Positions 1 to 8,879 of a stretch of 64,000 nucleotides of DNA are shown piece after piece; position 1 is the first letter of the stretch, and every line of letters starts with the position of its first letter. The DNA lies in contig NZ_JAFEKF010000002.1 of NCBI RefSeq assembly GCF_016888445.1, positions 806,001 through 870,000 on the forward strand. Reading direction: 5' to 3'. The translations under genes were made by a program, and so were the position numbers. The stretch is from Marinomonas ostreistagni. GTDB taxonomy: Bacteria; Pseudomonadota; Gammaproteobacteria; Pseudomonadales; Marinomonadaceae. The notes beneath the pieces were generated by a model. That model searched no databases. It saw nothing but the letters and a program-made list of their open reading frames with translations, and was not told where the DNA came from.

Positions 1-693
1 AATACCACAGGTCTGGACACGCTGAAGTGGATGGAGTCCCGTGCGGTGGCCGATGTGATTCGCTATGAGCACCCGCAGATACAGGCAATCGTTATTTCAT
101 ACCTTGATCCTGACCAAGCGGCAGAAATCCTGTCAAACTTTGATGAGCGTGTGCGTTTAGATATTGTCTTGCGTGTAGCCTCCTTGGAAACGGTACAGCC
201 GGCGGCTCTGCAGGAGCTTAACAGTATTCTTGAACGGCAGTTCTCAGGTAACAACTCAACCAAGTCGACATCCATTGGTGGTGTTCGTACTGCCGCCAAT
301 ATTATGAACTTTATCGACAGCTCTGTGGAAGCTGAGCTAATGGAGTCGATCCGTGATGTGGATGAAGATCTGGCTGGCAGCATCCAAGACTTGATGTTTG
401 TGTTTGATAACCTACAAGAAGTGGATGACCGTGGTATTCAGGTGATCTTGCGTGAAGTGGAATCCGAAACACTTATTTTGGCGCTTAAAGGTGCCGATCC
501 CGATATGCAAGAAAAGGTCTACAAGAATATGTCTTCTCGTGCTGCGGACATGCTCAAAGACGATTTGGAAGCTAAAGGCCCAGTACGTGTTAGTGAAGTG
601 GAAGTGGCACAAAAAGAAATTCTTGCGATTGCTCGACGCTTGGCTGATAACGGTGAAATCGTCCTTGGTGGCGGTGGCGAGCAGATGGTCTAG
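1..693 (+). CDS. fliG: Flagellar motor switch protein FliG (5' end missing)
   Basis: FliG is the C-ring protein that contacts the MS ring and the stator and generates torque. The reading frame is open from base 1, so the gene begins before the window; about 230 C-terminal residues of a roughly 340-residue family are present. Middle-domain sequence EHPQIQAIVISYLDP is near the start, and the torque domain shows the charged helix around MFVFDNLQEVDDRGIQ followed by SSRAADMLKDDLEAKGPVR, which are hallmark FliG segments. The stop is four bases before fliH, so the two are co-transcribed. Nothing looks damaged; the truncation is only the window edge. Confidence 0.97.
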   Translation, partial: NTTGLDTLKWMESRAVADVIRYEHPQIQAIVISYLDPDQAAEILSNFDERVRLDIVLRVASLETVQPAALQELNSILERQFSGNNSTKSTSIGGVRTAANIMNFIDSSVEAELMESIRDVDEDLAGSIQDLMFVFDNLQEVDDRGIQVILREVESETLILALKGADPDMQEKVYKNMSSRAADMLKDDLEAKGPVRVSEVEVAQKEILAIARRLADNGEIVLGGGGEQMV

Positions 694-696
694 TAA

Positions 697-1500
697 ATGT
701 CAGACGATAATCCTAGTGAAAAAAAACTCACCGCATACGAGCGATGGGAGCTACCTAATCTCAACTCGGGACAGCAGTTAAATGCTAAAAAGCCTTCTGC
801 AGCACTGGCTATCAAGCCAGAAGAAGATGAAGCGATAGAAGTCACCGAAGAATTTGATCAAGATTCGGTAGTGTATGAGCCGCTTACGGCCCAGCAGCTG
901 GAAGAGATTCGCTCGGCGGCCTATGAAGAAGGTTTTGCTCAGGGCGTCGAAGAAGGGCAGCAAAAAGGCTATGAGGAAGGTCTGGTAAAAGGTCAAGAAG
1001 CAGGCCAACAAGAGGGCTTTGCCGCGGGCCTTGAACAGGGTGCGGAGCAAGCAAAAACGGCTGGCATTGAATTGGCGCAAACACAGTTGGCAGACCTTGA
1101 GCAGCTGCTTAATAATGTACTGAAAGAATTTGAGTCGCCCCTTGAGCAGTCTCGTGAGGTGCTAGAGAGCCTGTTGCTGACATCGACCAAGCGTATTGCA
1201 GAGCATGTGGTACGCCGTGAGCTCAGTGAAGACAGCAACAAACTGTTAAACGCTGAGCTCTCCAAGGTCTTACAAGCCATTGGTGAAAGTGACGGTCGCG
1301 CGGTCCTTCGTGTACATCCTGATTCATTGGAAGCTGCTCATGAACTAGCCGTAGACACCCGCCTACAAATTAAAATTAAAACCGATGAATCCCTAATGGC
1401 CGGTGGCTTTATTCTTGATTCCCACAGCTTTTATGTTGACGGCAGTGTCGAGACTCGTTTAAAAGAAGTGCTTAAATCCTTAGAAAAGTCAGACTTTTAA
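697..1500 (+). CDS. fliH: Flagellar export ATPase regulator FliH
   Basis: FliH binds the FliI ATPase and links it to the flagellar export gate and C ring. The 267-residue product has an N-terminal segment (AYERWELP) seen in Pseudomonas-type FliH, an acidic stretch, then a run of glycine-spaced repeats (EEGFAQGVEEGQQKGYEEG) from about residue 70 to 110, the GxxxG helix typical of FliH. The C-terminal part resembles the V/F-type ATPase E-subunit-like FliH domain. It starts four bases after fliG and ends six bases before fliI, within one operon. It has no signal peptide or membrane segment, which fits a cytosolic export factor. Confidence 0.93.
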   Translation: MSDDNPSEKKLTAYERWELPNLNSGQQLNAKKPSAALAIKPEEDEAIEVTEEFDQDSVVYEPLTAQQLEEIRSAAYEEGFAQGVEEGQQKGYEEGLVKGQEAGQQEGFAAGLEQGAEQAKTAGIELAQTQLADLEQLLNNVLKEFESPLEQSREVLESLLLTSTKRIAEHVVRRELSEDSNKLLNAELSKVLQAIGESDGRAVLRVHPDSLEAAHELAVDTRLQIKIKTDESLMAGGFILDSHSFYVDGSVETRLKEVLKSLEKSDF

Positions 1501-1506
1501 GCGCTT

Positions 1507-2844
1507 ATGCCAACCTTGTTAGACCGCCTCACTCGCATTACCGAACAACCGTTACCGGATTACTCTGTTGATATTGAGGGCAAAGTCACACGCATGGTAG
1601 GCCTTACCATGGAGGCGATCGGTTGTGTGGTGGCCTTGGGTGATCGTTGTGCGGTGCAAATCGGTCATAACCGCTGGGTGGAATCCGAAGTAGTGGGTTT
1701 TACGGGCGATCTAACTTATTTAATGCCAACCGAAGCAATCGAAGGTATCTCACCTGGCGCCCGTGTGCGCCCTCTACGTGAAGACAGTCATATGCCGGTC
1801 GGCCCAGGTTTATTAGGGCGCGTAGTCAATGGTTTAGGGCGACCACTTGATGGCAAAGGTCCGATCGCCGCACAAGAAAGCATTAGTCTGCAAGGGGAGA
1901 TCATTAACCCGCTGCAGCGTAAGCCGATTAGTGAGCCTCTTGATGTAGGTATCAAAGCCATTAACTCACTGCTTACAGTGGGAAAAGGGCAGCGTCTAGG
2001 CTTATTTGCCGGCAGTGGTGTCGGTAAAAGTATGTTATTAGGCATGATGACGCGTTTTACTGAGGCCGATATCACGATTGTGGGCCTAATCGGTGAACGT
2101 GGGCGTGAGGTGAAGGAGTTTATCGAGCAGATTCTTGGTCCTGAAGGTCTTGCACGCTCGGTGGTTGTCGCATCGCCCGCGGACGACTCGGCTTTGATGC
2201 GTTTGCGCGCTGCGGTGCTGACTTCGCGCATCGCCGAATATTATCGTGACCAAGGCAAAAACGTTCTGCTGCTGATGGATTCACTGACACGCTACGCACA
2301 GGCTCAACGTGAGATTGCCTTGTCCGTGGGTGAGCCACCAGCAACTAAGGGTTATCCGCCCTCCGTATTCTCTAAACTGCCATGGTTAGTTGAGCGTGCC
2401 GGTAATGGTAAAGAAGGCGGCGGCTCGGTGACGGCCTTCTATACGGTATTAACCGAAGGCGATGATCAGCAGGATCCGATTGCCGATGCGTCGCGTGCCA
2501 TTCTTGATGGTCATGTGGTGTTGTCACGCCGCTTGGCTGAAGAAGGGCATTATCCGGCGATTGATATCGAAGCCTCTATTTCACGTGCCATGCCGCACAT
2601 TGTCTCCGATGCTCATATGCAAGGTGCCATGCGGGTTAAGCAGCTGTATTCACGCTACCAGCAAAATCGTGATTTAATTGCTGTAGGCGCTTATACCAAA
2701 GGCTCAGACCCCGAGCTTGATCAAGCGATTCAATTAATGCCGGCAATCAATGACTTCTTACGTCAGTCCCTCAATGAGAGCTTTACCATTGATCAAAGTC
2801 TGGAAGCGCTAGTAGCGGCCATGACCTCAACGCCTTCTGCCTAG
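1507..2844 (+). CDS. fliI: Flagellum-specific ATP synthase FliI
   Basis: FliI is the hexameric ATPase of the flagellar type III export apparatus and unloads export substrates at the membrane. The 445-residue length is normal. Walker A GSGVGKS is at about residues 169-175, the Walker B region reads [16 protein letters not shown], and the family stretch [18 protein letters not shown] follows. An N-terminal beta-barrel of the F1 alpha/beta type precedes the ATPase core. The ATG follows fliH by six bases with only a weak ribosome binding site, suggesting translational coupling. All catalytic motifs are intact. Confidence 0.97.
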   Translation: MPTLLDRLTRITEQPLPDYSVDIEGKVTRMVGLTMEAIGCVVALGDRCAVQIGHNRWVESEVVGFTGDLTYLMPTEAIEGISPGARVRPLREDSHMPVGPGLLGRVVNGLGRPLDGKGPIAAQESISLQGEIINPLQRKPISEPLDVGIKAINSLLTVGKGQRLGLFAGSGVGKSMLLGMMTRFTEADITIVGLIGERGREVKEFIEQILGPEGLARSVVVASPADDSALMRLRAAVLTSRIAEYYRDQGKNVLLLMDSLTRYAQAQREIALSVGEPPATKGYPPSVFSKLPWLVERAGNGKEGGGSVTAFYTVLTEGDDQQDPIADASRAILDGHVVLSRRLAEEGHYPAIDIEASISRAMPHIVSDAHMQGAMRVKQLYSRYQQNRDLIAVGAYTKGSDPELDQAIQLMPAINDFLRQSLNESFTIDQSLEALVAAMTSTPSA

Positions 2845-2893
2845 ACGGTGCGTGCTGAAGCCGCTACTATCAAGGTGCTGATAAGGGAGGCGT

Positions 2894-3331
2894 ATGAAAA
2901 AATCAAAGCGCATGCAAATACTGGTGGACATCGCCAAACGCAAAGAGGATGAGGTCGTCAAAGTGCTGGCCAAGGAGCAAGCGCGCCTGCAGCAAGATCA
3001 GCAAAAACTACAAGAACTCAAAGATTACGCAGAGCAATACGATCAGCAACGTAATCTGATTGGTTTATCCCCCTATCTTACCTCCAATTATCAGCACTTT
3101 GTTGATCGCCTTCAGCAAGCCATCACACAGCAGCAAAATCAGGTCAATCGATCACAGCAGCAAGTGAATATGGCCATGCGTCGCTGGCAAGAAGCGCAAG
3201 CCAAAACCAAGGGCATGGACTGGCTCAAAGATAAAAGTGTGTCAGAAGAAATTGCGGCAGAAGATCGCCAAGATCAGAAGCAGATCGATGAATTTGCTAA
3301 CCGAGCTTTTTTCAACCGGATGCGCTCCTAA
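2894..3331 (+). CDS. fliJ: Flagellar export chaperone FliJ
   Basis: FliJ is a small coiled-coil protein that sits in the FliI ring and escorts substrates or chaperones to the export gate. The 145-residue product is almost entirely helical and rich in Gln, Lys and Glu, with long heptad-like stretches, the usual FliJ appearance. The start ATG has a good ribosome binding site (GGGAGG, six to eight bases upstream). Its TAA stop overlaps the ATG of the next gene by one base (TAATG), so that unusual gene is translationally coupled to fliJ. Position after fliI supports the assignment as much as the sequence does. Confidence 0.9.
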   Translation: MKKSKRMQILVDIAKRKEDEVVKVLAKEQARLQQDQQKLQELKDYAEQYDQQRNLIGLSPYLTSNYQHFVDRLQQAITQQQNQVNRSQQQVNMAMRRWQEAQAKTKGMDWLKDKSVSEEIAAEDRQDQKQIDEFANRAFFNRMRS

Positions 3332-5031
3332 TGCCCAGTGTTTCAGCGTCCACTTTGGCACAAGTGAGTAATAGCTTTTATCGCTTAGAAGGTGCGCTTT
3401 ATTTGGCATCGAGTAAGCCTTTGAAAGCCATGCTGGAGATGAGCGAGGCATTGGCCTTGATTCGTCAGCATTGGCCTCAAGAGAGTTATGGTGCAGAAGA
3501 CTGGATAAAACTTGATGATGTGCTGGTCCAATGCGTGGCGCAAGAAGCATTTTTACCCTCCGCTTGCCATCGATCTTTATTAGCCTGGTTCTCGGAGGCG
3601 CGTTCTCAGTTTTTGGCACAATACGCTTTTTATCTAACGCCCGATTGGCGTGCCTATGAGCGTTTAAAAGAGGGTTTTTGGCAAAGCTATCAGGGCATGA
3701 TGACGGCACAAGACTATGACTATGTCGGCACCTGCCATGCACCGATTCAGCAAGCCTTCGATGAATTGCTGTCGATGCAAGATTTGGGCTTTTGGCAGAT
3801 TCAAACTGGACTGCATCCCATCTACCGTGCTGAGCAACCTCAAGCCCCTAGCTTGACCATTCGCTTGCACTCCGCTTTGTCTTTAGAGCAATTAGGTGAG
3901 CGTTTTAAGGCTTGGCATTGGCAGTTAATGCCAAGTTCCGAAGCCAGTGCGGAAGTGTTGCCTAACAAAAGCTGCTTTGAGGCGATTCAATGGTTGCACT
4001 GGCTGGCGGCAGAGCGTCATATGTGGCGCAAGAATGCCACCTTAGTACAGCTTTATAAGTCCTTGCATGAGCATGTCAGCAGTCACTATTCACAGAATCT
4101 AGGTAAGCGTACTCAGGGCGCTCTGGGGGCAGGGTTGGAAGTAGGTTATGATGATTTGCCCAGCGCTCAGCAGGCCGTGTTTATTGAACTGTATTGGGGG
4201 CGTGTTTGTAGCTTTGATGAGAGCTACCAATGCCTGCACAGAATGATAGCGACGAATACCTCATTGCCTGTCTATCGGCTTACCTTTGATGAGCAGCAGA
4301 TTGTGATTCCGGCCTATCGCGTCGAGCCTGGCTCAGTGGTTGAGCAAGCGCACACTTGGCTGCGCTATGGTGCAGAGGGTTGGTATGAAATCCCCCCTGT
4401 ATCCGTTAACGATACCTCGGCAGTGTTGGTGCGCGCCTTAGGTAAGCTGTTTGCACTGTTGCCTGATGATAAGGTGCGGGATTATGGGGTCGTGTTGCCT
4501 GCGTCGGTTTTACCTCCGGCTTACAACAACTGCTGGCGCTTACGTTCGGATGATCTGTTTGAGCCAGGTTTACCCGGTGAGTTGGCTTATATACCTAAGC
4601 CAACAGTAACCTTCGCTGCACCTCATGGAGATTTGAGTTGTGTCGCGTTGCACCTTAATGCTGCGCAGGATTTAGTAGTGTTTAATCAATGGGTGATGGC
4701 CATTGTGCCTGTGAATCAAGTGACTTGGTTAACGTCAGGTTTGCTCTACATCCATGGTGCCGTGGTGCCGTGGCTGACGACGGCTGAACGTATGAGCGCA
4801 AATGATGTGATGGTGATTCTAGGCAATGGTGATGAGGCATACTTTGCGCTGCATGCAGAGCGTTTAAAAGTACACGCCAGTGCGCCAGAAGGGTTAGTGA
4901 ATTGTGATCCAATTGTGCTAGATTGGATTGATAATCATATAAGAGTTGGGCTTACAGGGCCTGGGCAAGTGTTGCTTGATCATCAAGCAATGGATGCCTG
5001 TTATCAGCAGCTGCTAGAGATATTTATTTAA
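3331..5031 (+). CDS. Unknown flagellar-operon protein with CheW-like C-terminal domain
   Basis: I do not recognise this 566-residue protein as a named family. It has no signal peptide or convincing membrane span. The last 130 residues follow the layout of a CheW domain: a hydrophobic strand pair (LVVFNQWVMAIVPVNQVTWL), then GLLYIHGAVVPWL where CheW has a G-x-x-N-L-R-G-x-x-x-P segment, then DVMVILGNGDEAYFALHAERL like the CheW second barrel, and near the end IRVGLTGPGQVLLDHQAM like the terminal strand. Residues 305-425 may be a second, weaker copy (YRLTFDEQQIVIPAYRVE; AVLVRALGKLFALLPDDKV). The N-terminal 300 residues are helical and Trp-rich with no motif I can name. It overlaps fliJ by one base and is one base from the receptor-like gene downstream. 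An adaptor role beside that receptor is inference. Confidence 0.6.
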   Translation: MPSVSASTLAQVSNSFYRLEGALYLASSKPLKAMLEMSEALALIRQHWPQESYGAEDWIKLDDVLVQCVAQEAFLPSACHRSLLAWFSEARSQFLAQYAFYLTPDWRAYERLKEGFWQSYQGMMTAQDYDYVGTCHAPIQQAFDELLSMQDLGFWQIQTGLHPIYRAEQPQAPSLTIRLHSALSLEQLGERFKAWHWQLMPSSEASAEVLPNKSCFEAIQWLHWLAAERHMWRKNATLVQLYKSLHEHVSSHYSQNLGKRTQGALGAGLEVGYDDLPSAQQAVFIELYWGRVCSFDESYQCLHRMIATNTSLPVYRLTFDEQQIVIPAYRVEPGSVVEQAHTWLRYGAEGWYEIPPVSVNDTSAVLVRALGKLFALLPDDKVRDYGVVLPASVLPPAYNNCWRLRSDDLFEPGLPGELAYIPKPTVTFAAPHGDLSCVALHLNAAQDLVVFNQWVMAIVPVNQVTWLTSGLLYIHGAVVPWLTTAERMSANDVMVILGNGDEAYFALHAERLKVHASAPEGLVNCDPIVLDWIDNHIRVGLTGPGQVLLDHQAMDACYQQLLEIFI

Positions 5032-5032
5032 G

Positions 5033-6778
5033 ATGGATGTAAAAAATACGGTTCATTCAGCGTTTGATAAGCGTCGTATACGCTTCGCCGATTGGTTGGT
5101 GCAATATAGTGTCGGCTTCACGCTTATCTTGGTCGCTATGCTAGTGGCGTCAGGCTATTTGGTTGAGCGTTATTACAGTGAGCGCGTCGCTAAATTGACA
5201 GCGCTGCAAGAGGTCTCTGTTGTCAGTCTTGAACTGGTGCATGCTTGGCAAACGACAGACTTTGACGCGACGCAAGCGCGACGACAAATCTCCTCATTAT
5301 TGCAGCAAGAGCAGCAGTTACTTCAGCACTTACGTGCGGTTTCAGAGAAGATCGATGGTTTGCCCACCGCCCCCGTCGCCATCGCTCAGTTTACCCCCCA
5401 AGAACAAGTACAGCTCGCCCTTAATCGATTACAGCAAGTGGGGCAGGTGGCTGCTGAAAAACGCTTAATTATGTCACAGCGAGGCGTTTTGGAGAGTGCG
5501 TATCTATGGCCATTGTTGATCGGTTGGGCGCTATTATTTGTCTACACTGTGTGGGGCTGGCGTCGGACTTTGGTTGATCAACGAGAGGCGCTGCAGTTTT
5601 TCCATAGCCAAGTTGATAAAGCCCAAGGGGGTGTTGAACACCTGCCAGTACCGATTATGCGTAACGATGAATTTGGTGATTTTGCGCGCTATCTCGACAG
5701 TATGCTGAGTTCAATGCTTCAAGATAAAGCTGAACAGCAAGCGCTGGCGCAAGCCTATAAAGCGGCTTTGGCAAGTTCGCTATCTTATAAGTTACTGCTT
5801 AATGAAGAGCGCGAGGTGCTCGTGGTGAGTGAGGGCTTAAGCGAGCTCTGGGTATTAGAACCGAGTGCCTTGGCGCAAATATTAGGCGTTGACGAACATT
5901 TAGATGATCTGCATGAAGAAGTGGTCAATGCCGACGTCTTAGAAGTAAACCTTAATAATCGCTACCGCGTTGGCAAACGCTTATACGAGTTGCGTTGTAC
6001 GCCTGTGGCGGGTCACCATGCAGGCTATCTGGTTGAATTGGTGCCGCAAGATGCCTACAACGAGCTTAAAGTATTGGAGACCACTGTCAGCCTTATGGCC
6101 AATGACGTATGGGACGCCCCGATTCGATTGTTAGACACCAGCTCTCCATACACGGCGTTTTCTAGCAAGCTTGAGCAAGTGCGTTTGCAAGTTGTGAAAT
6201 TTATGTCGACTTTACAACCTGCTATAGACAATCTTGACAAACCATATCCCAAGATTACCAAACTGCAACAGTTGTCCCAAGTGCTGCTTGCTACACTCAG
6301 TCAAAGTGAAACAAGCGATGCTCAAACCGCATGGTTAAGCGATCGGCTTGCTTCAGAAGTGGATGTAAGCCGGCAAGATTTCTTGCAGGTGCGAGAACAA
6401 ATTGAGCAACGCTTTGAATTATACGAGGCGTATTTGCAGCAGTTGGTTGAGCGTCAAGCTGCTCAGTCAACTTGGGTTGCCACGGTAAGTGAAGGCTTGC
6501 TTGATACCAAGCAAGCGGTGCTCAATTTACTTAGCTTGGTGAATGGTGATCAAAAAAGTGCCAGTGAGATTGAGCACAGTGTCATCGATTTAACTCACGA
6601 CATCGATACCGTGTTGGCGGATATTTTAGACGCAAAACCTGGTATGGGTGAATTGGGAGTGGAGCACATTAAGGGCTCGGAATCTGATTTGATGCTGCGT
6701 TTAAACGATGTTCAAACGCAATTTGATCGCATTACTGACTTGGTGAAATCCAGTGCAGTAGAAAGTTCTCGCGAGTAG
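5033..6778 (+). CDS. Membrane receptor-like protein with HAMP and PAS-like regions, no chemoreceptor tip
   Basis: The 581-residue product has a receptor layout: a basic N-terminus, a first membrane helix near residues 26-47, a helical periplasmic region to about residue 153, a second membrane helix near 155-176, then a HAMP-like segment with the typical second-helix ending (NDEFGDFARYLDSML). Residues about 250-350 look PAS-like. The last 230 residues are helical and coiled-coil-like, but the conserved chemoreceptor hairpin tip (normally E-x-x-x-I-N-x-I-A-x-Q-T-N-L-L-A-L-N-A) is not there. It could therefore be a highly diverged chemoreceptor or a receptor for another partner. It sits one base after the CheW-like gene and 44 bases before the STAS gene, suggesting input to the partner-switching pair. 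Function is inferred. Confidence 0.6.
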   Translation: MDVKNTVHSAFDKRRIRFADWLVQYSVGFTLILVAMLVASGYLVERYYSERVAKLTALQEVSVVSLELVHAWQTTDFDATQARRQISSLLQQEQQLLQHLRAVSEKIDGLPTAPVAIAQFTPQEQVQLALNRLQQVGQVAAEKRLIMSQRGVLESAYLWPLLIGWALLFVYTVWGWRRTLVDQREALQFFHSQVDKAQGGVEHLPVPIMRNDEFGDFARYLDSMLSSMLQDKAEQQALAQAYKAALASSLSYKLLLNEEREVLVVSEGLSELWVLEPSALAQILGVDEHLDDLHEEVVNADVLEVNLNNRYRVGKRLYELRCTPVAGHHAGYLVELVPQDAYNELKVLETTVSLMANDVWDAPIRLLDTSSPYTAFSSKLEQVRLQVVKFMSTLQPAIDNLDKPYPKITKLQQLSQVLLATLSQSETSDAQTAWLSDRLASEVDVSRQDFLQVREQIEQRFELYEAYLQQLVERQAAQSTWVATVSEGLLDTKQAVLNLLSLVNGDQKSASEIEHSVIDLTHDIDTVLADILDAKPGMGELGVEHIKGSESDLMLRLNDVQTQFDRITDLVKSSAVESSRE

Positions 6779-6822
6779 CTTACTTTTATTTTGACACAGC
6801 AAATTGTTGTGAGGCGAGACCT

Positions 6823-7122
6823 ATGATCATTAGTCAGTTTGATGAAAAAACAACCACAGCGACTTTGTCTGTGAAAGGGCGCTTCGATTACTCTTGCCAA
6901 AAAGAGTTTCGCGAATGTTTCGGGCAATATCCAAAAGGAACTGGCTACATTGTGGATCTGGATGAAGTGAGTTACATCGACAGCTCTGCACTGGGGATGT
7001 TGTTACTGCTGCGCGATCACTCCGGAGGAGACAGCAGCAAAGTGGTGCTTAAAAACGCTAACGACTTTGTGGCGAACGCATTGCGTATGGCACGTTTCGA
7101 ACGCTTATTTTCACTTAGGTAG
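6823..7122 (+). CDS. STAS-domain anti-sigma factor antagonist (HsbA-like)
   Basis: The product is a 99-residue single STAS domain of the SpoIIAA/RsbV type. The loop YIDSSALGML carries the serine (Ser54 or Ser55) that is phosphorylated by a partner kinase and dephosphorylated by a PP2C phosphatase in partner-switching systems. In Pseudomonas, HsbA from the equivalent flagellar location binds the anti-sigma factor FlgM or a diguanylate cyclase depending on phosphorylation; this is family knowledge and the same role here is inference. The gene directly precedes a REC-PP2C-HATPase regulator (gap 16 bases), the natural kinase/phosphatase partner. GAGGCGAG before the ATG is a fair ribosome binding site. 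Confidence 0.85.
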   Translation: MIISQFDEKTTTATLSVKGRFDYSCQKEFRECFGQYPKGTGYIVDLDEVSYIDSSALGMLLLLRDHSGGDSSKVVLKNANDFVANALRMARFERLFSLR

Positions 7123-7138
7123 AGATGGATGACTGACC

Positions 7139-8833
7139 ATGAAAGAGCAATTTCTAAAGATCCTAGTAGCAGACGACAATCCGTCTGATCGATTACTCTT
7201 AGAAACCATGCTCAGTCAGCTTGGGCATCGTGTTGAAACGGCTGTAGATGGTCAGGATGCGGTCGAAAAGTTTGATCCAGAACTGATTCAGCTGGTTTGT
7301 CTTGATATCAAGATGCCGCGCAAAGATGGCTGGGAAGCCGCGTTAGAAATCCAAAAGATTGCCCAAGATCGTGTCATTCCGATTGTCTTTTTGTCTGGGG
7401 TGACTGACCCAGTCGTGTTGCAGAAATGCTTGGATGTCGGAGCCACCGATTTTATCTCAAAACCTTACAGTCCTACCTTGGTATCAGCAAAATTAAATGC
7501 GATTGCCCGTCTCTTAGTCTTACAAAACACATTGTCCGAGCAGCGTGATGAGTTGTCGTTGTTTAACCAGCAAATGGTGCATGACCAAGAAGTCGCGATG
7601 TCGGTGTATGAGCGTATTACACACTCTAATTGTCTTAGCGATGCGGCGTTAAATACTTTGCATCATGCCAGCCAAGTGTTTAATGGTGATGTGATTTTGG
7701 CGGCTTATAAGCCTAATGGTGGCATGCATTTGCTGCTGGGGGATTTTACCGGGCATGGTTTGTCCGCTGCTATTGGTGCGTTGCCGTTGGCGGATATTTT
7801 CTTTGAGTGGACCGAAAAAGGCTTTTTGATGCGCCAGATTTTGCCGGAGATCAATAAGCGCTTACACGCTATTTTGCCGCCGAACATGTTTTGCGCAGCC
7901 GCCTTTGTCGACATTAATTTTGCTAACCGAACCCTAGCAGTTTGGAATGGTGGCCTGCCAGATCTGTTGTTTTTTAGTGGCGATACGAAAGAACCTAAGC
8001 AGATCCGTTCAGACTCGTTACCTCTTGGTATTCTCAATGAAGGCGAGTTTGAGTCCAATATCGAATTGTTGTCTTATGACCCATCCGATTATTTCGTGGC
8101 TTTTACCGATGGTGTGTATGAGGCGCGTACCAAAGATAATAAGATTCGCTACAACAGTGCGCTCGACCCTTTGTATCAAGGCGATATAGAAGGTGATCCG
8201 TTTACTTGGTTACAGACGATGCTCAAGCAAGAAGGCATTTTAGATAATCCTCATGATGATATTTCGGTACTCGGGGTCGATTTATCTTTATGTGTCGAGG
8301 GCGGTCAATCCGAGGTAGTGGTTGAAGCGTCTGAATTAAAGCGTGAGCCGGCCAATTTTGCGTTTCGCTATGAATTGAATGCGGACTCTCTGAAAAATAC
8401 CGATCCGCTGCCTTATCTATTGCAGATATTAACCACAGTACCTGGGCTTAATAAGCATTCGAGTGAGGTATTTATGATCTTGTCTGAAATGTATTCCAAT
8501 GCTTTGGAGCATGGCGTACTAAAGCTTGATTCGCGATTGAAAAAAACGGTCGAAGGCTTTGCTGAATACTACGTCGCTCGCGATCGACAGTTATCGCTAC
8601 TTGAGCAGGGTTGGGTACACATTGATACGCAAGTGGTGTCTAATCGCGAAGGTAGCCGTTTAATCATCAGTGTTTCTGATAGCGGTGATGGTTTTGACAC
8701 CGCACAAGCTAATCTGAATAACTTTGATCATGAGAAGCCCTTTAGCCGCGGTCTGACGTTGGTGAATCAGCTCTGTGAGTCGCTTACCTTTTCCAACCAA
8801 GGCTCAACCTTAACCGTAGAATACTGCTGGTAA
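7139..8833 (+). CDS. Response regulator with PP2C phosphatase and HATPase domains (HsbR-like)
   Basis: This 564-residue protein has three domains in order. An N-terminal receiver has the acidic pair in VADDN, phospho-acceptor Asp56 in VCLDIKMP and the Lys of SKPYSP. A SpoIIE/PP2C phosphatase follows, with metal-binding motifs GDFTGHG, FTDGVYEA and HDDISVL. A C-terminal RsbW-type HATPase has the N-box SEMYSNALEHG and the G1-box VSDSGDGFD. Such proteins can both phosphorylate and dephosphorylate a STAS partner; the adjacent upstream STAS gene is the obvious substrate. In Pseudomonas HsbR is fed by the phosphotransfer protein HptB, but no Hpt gene lies nearby here. All key residues I could check are present. 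Confidence 0.9.
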   Translation: MKEQFLKILVADDNPSDRLLLETMLSQLGHRVETAVDGQDAVEKFDPELIQLVCLDIKMPRKDGWEAALEIQKIAQDRVIPIVFLSGVTDPVVLQKCLDVGATDFISKPYSPTLVSAKLNAIARLLVLQNTLSEQRDELSLFNQQMVHDQEVAMSVYERITHSNCLSDAALNTLHHASQVFNGDVILAAYKPNGGMHLLLGDFTGHGLSAAIGALPLADIFFEWTEKGFLMRQILPEINKRLHAILPPNMFCAAAFVDINFANRTLAVWNGGLPDLLFFSGDTKEPKQIRSDSLPLGILNEGEFESNIELLSYDPSDYFVAFTDGVYEARTKDNKIRYNSALDPLYQGDIEGDPFTWLQTMLKQEGILDNPHDDISVLGVDLSLCVEGGQSEVVVEASELKREPANFAFRYELNADSLKNTDPLPYLLQILTTVPGLNKHSSEVFMILSEMYSNALEHGVLKLDSRLKKTVEGFAEYYVARDRQLSLLEQGWVHIDTQVVSNREGSRLIISVSDSGDGFDTAQANLNNFDHEKPFSRGLTLVNQLCESLTFSNQGSTLTVEYCW

Positions 8834-8879
8834 ACTTGGCCTCTAAATTGCAGTCTCTAAGCGAATAGTGGAGGTTGCC

